Assembly (NCBI GenBank): GCA_937926205.1
Contig: CALEYL010000041.1
Location: forward strand, 29,270 to 93,269
DNA from: an uncultured Saprospiraceae bacterium
GTDB taxonomy: Bacteria; Bacteroidota; Bacteroidia; Chitinophagales; Saprospiraceae
DNA: 64,000 bases
Direction of reading: 5' to 3'
In this document: piece after piece, positions 61,617-64,000 of the stretch
Layout: every line of letters starts with the position of its first letter
Position numbering within the stretch: position 1 is the first letter of the stretch
Translations under genes and position numbers: made by a program
Notes under the pieces: generated by a model
The model's input: only the letters and a program-made list of their open reading frames with translations
What the model was told of the DNA's origin: nothing
Database searches by the model: none

Positions 61617-61647
61617 GGGCAAATTGGCTGGTTTTGCCAATTTGCCC
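61617..61647. terminator. stem-loop between convergent genes, possible terminator
   Basis: GGGCAAATTGGC and GCCAATTTGCCC form a perfect 12-bp stem with loop TGGTTTT. TTTTGCTTTTT follows on the plus strand. It lies 28 bp past the small exported protein gene and faces the VOC gene end. It also overlaps the GCAAGGGGCAAA repeat family, so it may be a repeat acting as a terminator. Confidence 0.6.
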
Positions 61648-61670
61648 TTTTGCTTTTTGCCCCTTGCCCT

Positions 61671-61689
61671 TTGCAAATTTGCCCCTTGC
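61671..61689 (-). repeat. GCAAGGGGCAAATTTGCAA repeat, copy 2
   Basis: This is exactly the same 19 bases as 33870-33888, on the opposite strand. A shorter match, GCAAGGGGCAAATT, lies at 61612-61625 on the plus strand. Confidence 0.6.
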
Positions 61690-61693
61690 AAAT

Positions 61694-62062
61694 TTACCCC
61701 TTCGAACGCAGCCCCAGCCTATTCCCTTCACTGTCCACAAACAAAGCCATATAACCCATATCCGGGGCAATGAGCGTTTTGGGTTGGATAATTTTACCGC
61801 CCGCTGTTCCCACCCGGTTCAGCACTTCCGCGAGGTCAGGATTGGCGTTCAGATATACCAGGACGCCCTGTGTTTCGCTCGGCAGATAAGCCGTCGGATG
61901 GTGACAAAGTGCAGCGCCGACTTCCGACTGCGGGAAAAGCCCCATTTTAAAAACGCCCATATCGAGAATGGTGATTTCCATTTGGAATATGGCTTCGTAA
62001 AATGCCTTCGCCCGCTCCAGATCGGGCGCCGGAATCTCAAACCAGTTGGTCCAGTTTTGCAT
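61694..62062 (-). CDS. VOC family protein (glyoxalase/bleomycin-resistance fold)
   Basis: The protein has 122 residues. It starts NWFEIPAPDLERAKAFYEAIF, the typical VOC opening, and ends MGYMALFVDSEGNRLGLRSKG with the conserved Asp-Glu-Gly-Asn. It has two babbab units in one chain. Members bind metals and small molecules; no specific substrate is evident. It is convergent with the small exported protein gene. Confidence 0.85.
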   Translation of the reverse strand: MQNWTNWFEIPAPDLERAKAFYEAIFQMEITILDMGVFKMGLFPQSEVGAALCHHPTAYLPSETQGVLVYLNANPDLAEVLNRVGTAGGKIIQPKTLIAPDMGYMALFVDSEGNRLGLRSKG

Positions 62063-62280
62063 AGATTGACATTTTTTGATTTGTGTGATCGCTGAAAATC
62101 AGTAGCTATTTACCACATAGGCACATAGTTTCTTTCACATAGGACATATAGTGCCATGTATCCTAATAAAGCGTAGTACTCCTAATATAACAATTACTAA
62201 AAATACCTATTGTGTGCTATATGGTAAAACCTCCAGATAAGTAGTGCAAAAAAATCCGATATTTGGCCAAAACACCAAAC

Positions 62281-62916
62281 ATGAAGAAATCCATCCTGCT
62301 GCTCCCGGTTTTGCTGCTTGCGCTCCATGTTGCCTTAAGCGCCTGTGAAAAGGACCCGGAAATTATTACACGCACCATCATCGAAACCGATACTTTGGTG
62401 ATCAACCACCACGATACGGTGGTGGTGACGCTGACCGATACCCTTACCCTGACAACGTTTCTGCAGGATACGGCGACTACCTTCATTCTCGTCCGCCACG
62501 CCGAAACCACCGGCATCGGCAGCAACCCCGACCTGAGCGCCGACGGCATGGACAGGGCGCAAGAACTGGCGCGGATCCTGAAAAACGTGCCGCTCAAAGC
62601 CGTCTATTCCACCAACCTGAACCGCACCACCAAAACCGCGCAGCCCACGGCCACTGACCAGTCGCTGAGCATCAATACCTACGACGGTTTTACCCTCGAC
62701 CCGGTGGTTGACGGCGCCTTGGCCATGCACCACGGCGGTGCAGTGCTCGTAGTCGGGCATTCCAATACCACGCCGTCTCTTTTGAACCTCCTCACCGGTA
62801 CCAGCAATTACAGCAACATCCCGGAAACGCAATACGACAACCTCTATGTGGTCACCGTCTTTGAAAAAGGCAGGGCGCAGGTGACACATTTGAAATACGG
62901 GAAGGTGACGCCGTAG
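62281..62916 (+). CDS. histidine phosphatase family lipoprotein
   Basis: The protein has 211 residues from the ATG at 62281. The lipobox is VALSAC (Cys22). The phosphatase core starts ILVRHAETTG (catalytic His73), then LSADGMDRAQELARIL, VYSTNLNRTTKTAQP and GHSNTTPSLLNLL with the second His. A Thr/Val-rich linker (about 25-65) separates it from the lipid anchor. It is a periplasmic or surface phosphatase of the phosphoglycerate-mutase-like branch, with unknown substrate. The in-frame TTG upstream is unlikely as a start. Confidence 0.86.
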   Translation: MKKSILLLPVLLLALHVALSACEKDPEIITRTIIETDTLVINHHDTVVVTLTDTLTLTTFLQDTATTFILVRHAETTGIGSNPDLSADGMDRAQELARILKNVPLKAVYSTNLNRTTKTAQPTATDQSLSINTYDGFTLDPVVDGALAMHHGGAVLVVGHSNTTPSLLNLLTGTSNYSNIPETQYDNLYVVTVFEKGRAQVTHLKYGKVTP

Positions 62917-63054
62917 GGTACTAAGGCTGAGTACATTCACCCCGACATCACTGGTCTGCCCATTATTGCCTCCTGTAGAGGAAATCGTGGAGCGCTTAAG
63001 CGGAATGGGCTAATTAACCCTATCTTCGTCCTTCAAAATTCACAACCACACACC

Positions 63055-63858
63055 ATGCCGCGCTACAAACTGACTTTAGAATACGAAGGAACCCGCTACA
63101 AAGGCTGGCAATTGCAAAAGAACGCCCGCACGGTGCAAGGCACGCTGATGGATGTTTGCAAAAATGTTTTTCAGACCGATACCTTCGAGTTGCAGGGCGC
63201 CGGGCGCACCGATGCCGGGGTGCATGCACTGGGCCAGGTGGCGCATATAGACATCAAAACGGTGAATCTGCCGCCTCAAACCCTGCTGACGCGGCTGAAC
63301 GACCAGTTGCCGCACGACATCAATATCCTGACCATTGAAAAAGCAGATGCCCGCTTTCACGCGCGGCACCATGCGGTGGCGCGCAGTTACGTTTACCACC
63401 TGGCTACACGGCGCACCGCCTTAGCCAAACAATTCGTCTGGTGGGTGAAAGACACGCTGGATCTGGCGGCCATGCAGGCTGCGGCGACTTCCCTGCAGGG
63501 TTTTCACAACTTTGCGTCGTTTACCGACGACCTGCCGGAAGACAAATCCACGATGGTGGAACTGATCGAATGTTCGGTGCAGGAAAAAGGCGGCCTGATC
63601 GAAGTGCGCGTCGTAGGCTCTCACTTCCTCTGGAAAATGGTGCGCCGCATGGTGGGCGTGCTGGTAGAGATCGGCAGGGGCAACATGCAGATTGAGCAGG
63701 CAGCCGATTTTTTACAAACCTACAGCCGCGACCCGGCCAAACTCACGGCACCGCCGTCGGGATTGTTTCTGGATAAAATTTACTACGACAAGGCTGCCCT
63801 GGAGACGGGCATACCAGATGGAAAATCAGCCGACTTAAGGATGGCTTTCTATTTTTAA
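63055..63858 (+). CDS. truA: tRNA pseudouridine synthase A
   Basis: The protein has 267 residues. It starts YKLTLEYEGTRYKGWQLQ, and the catalytic Asp53 is in GAGRTDAGVHALGQV. RSYVYHLA and SHFLWKMVRRMVGVLVEIGRG are present, as expected for TruA. It makes pseudouridine at positions 38-40 of tRNA. It is the last gene in the window. Confidence 0.95.
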   Translation: MPRYKLTLEYEGTRYKGWQLQKNARTVQGTLMDVCKNVFQTDTFELQGAGRTDAGVHALGQVAHIDIKTVNLPPQTLLTRLNDQLPHDINILTIEKADARFHARHHAVARSYVYHLATRRTALAKQFVWWVKDTLDLAAMQAAATSLQGFHNFASFTDDLPEDKSTMVELIECSVQEKGGLIEVRVVGSHFLWKMVRRMVGVLVEIGRGNMQIEQAADFLQTYSRDPAKLTAPPSGLFLDKIYYDKAALETGIPDGKSADLRMAFYF

Positions 63859-63886
63859 CGCGAATTTGATCCTTTTTAGGAACGTC

Positions 63887-63955
63887 GGGCTGAAGCCCTT
63901 TGCTGTCTAAAACACTGTAGAATACAGTGGTTTCATCCCTGCCTAGCCGGCAGCT
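63887..63955 (+). repeat. composite hairpin repeat, copy 3
   Basis: GGGCTGAAGCCC, then TTGCTGTCTAAAACACTGTA, TACAGTG and CATCCCTGCCT with GCCGGCAG follow in the same order as at 603-699. Nothing else is seen between truA and the window end. Confidence 0.65.
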
Positions 63956-64000
63956 ACGGTTTATACACATCGTAGAGCCTCCAGCCTTCATAGAGGTTCT

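Overview
The window comes from a Bacteroidota chromosome, most likely a Saprospiraceae-like environmental lineage. The reasons are two proteins with type IX secretion type B sorting domains, a TonB-dependent receptor with a carboxypeptidase-like N-terminal domain, DUF2723, DUF4407 and TonB_C proteins typical of the phylum, and repeated -7 boxes of the form TAnnTTTG. Most coding DNA looks near 50% GC. The exception is an AT-rich two-gene insert at 49.7-50.9 kb. I saw no rRNA or tRNA gene, no CRISPR array, no intact insertion sequence and no prophage.

Layout. 0-7.2 kb: a partial alpha/beta hydrolase, a repeat-filled intergenic stretch, an M1 peptidase, a probable structured RNA on the minus strand, a CtpA-like S41 protease and gyrB. 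7.4-17.4 kb: a heavy-metal (probably Cu/Ag type) defence cluster on the plus strand. It holds an AraC-type regulator with a CxxC sensor-like N terminus, an HMA/MauE membrane protein, a Cys-rich exported protein, a metal-binding lipoprotein, an exported HMA protein and a complete RND efflux system (pump, outer-membrane factor, adaptor). 17.7-22.2 kb: an OmpA-like lipoprotein, LigA and an FAD oxidoreductase. 22.2-27.2 kb: a probable zinc-homeostasis locus with a ZnuD-like receptor, its partner lipoprotein, a His-rich membrane protein, a Zur/Fur regulator and a MerC-like protein. Two near-identical palindromes sit on two of its promoters. 27.3-40.1 kb: metabolic and envelope genes (aminotransferase, GH25 lysozyme, DUF4407, DUF2723, rpiB, M19 dipeptidase, TonB_C protein, DUF547, beta-oxidation fusion). 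40.2-49.6 kb: a T9SS type B protein, a subtilase, a second TonB_C protein, an APC permease and icmF. 49.7-50.9 kb: the AT-rich GHKL ATPase / DUF4325 pair. 51-64 kb: P450, obg, adk, a second T9SS type B protein, riboflavin synthase, an SPFH protein, aroB, a hydrolase, a small exported protein, a VOC protein, a histidine phosphatase and truA.

Most non-coding DNA of any length carries small dispersed repeats: a composite hairpin element found near both ends of the window, REP-like inverted repeats, an 89-bp tandem repeat and a GCAAGGGGCAAATTTGCAA element. Several putative promoters overlap palindromes, and some -7 boxes lie so close to the start codon that leaderless mRNAs are likely.

The items most worth following up are the minus-strand RNA at 2.8-3.1 kb, the GHKL/DUF4325 pair, the Zur-type operator pair, and the palindrome on the gyrB promoter. 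All calls rest on reading the sequence and on knowledge of protein families. No database search was run.
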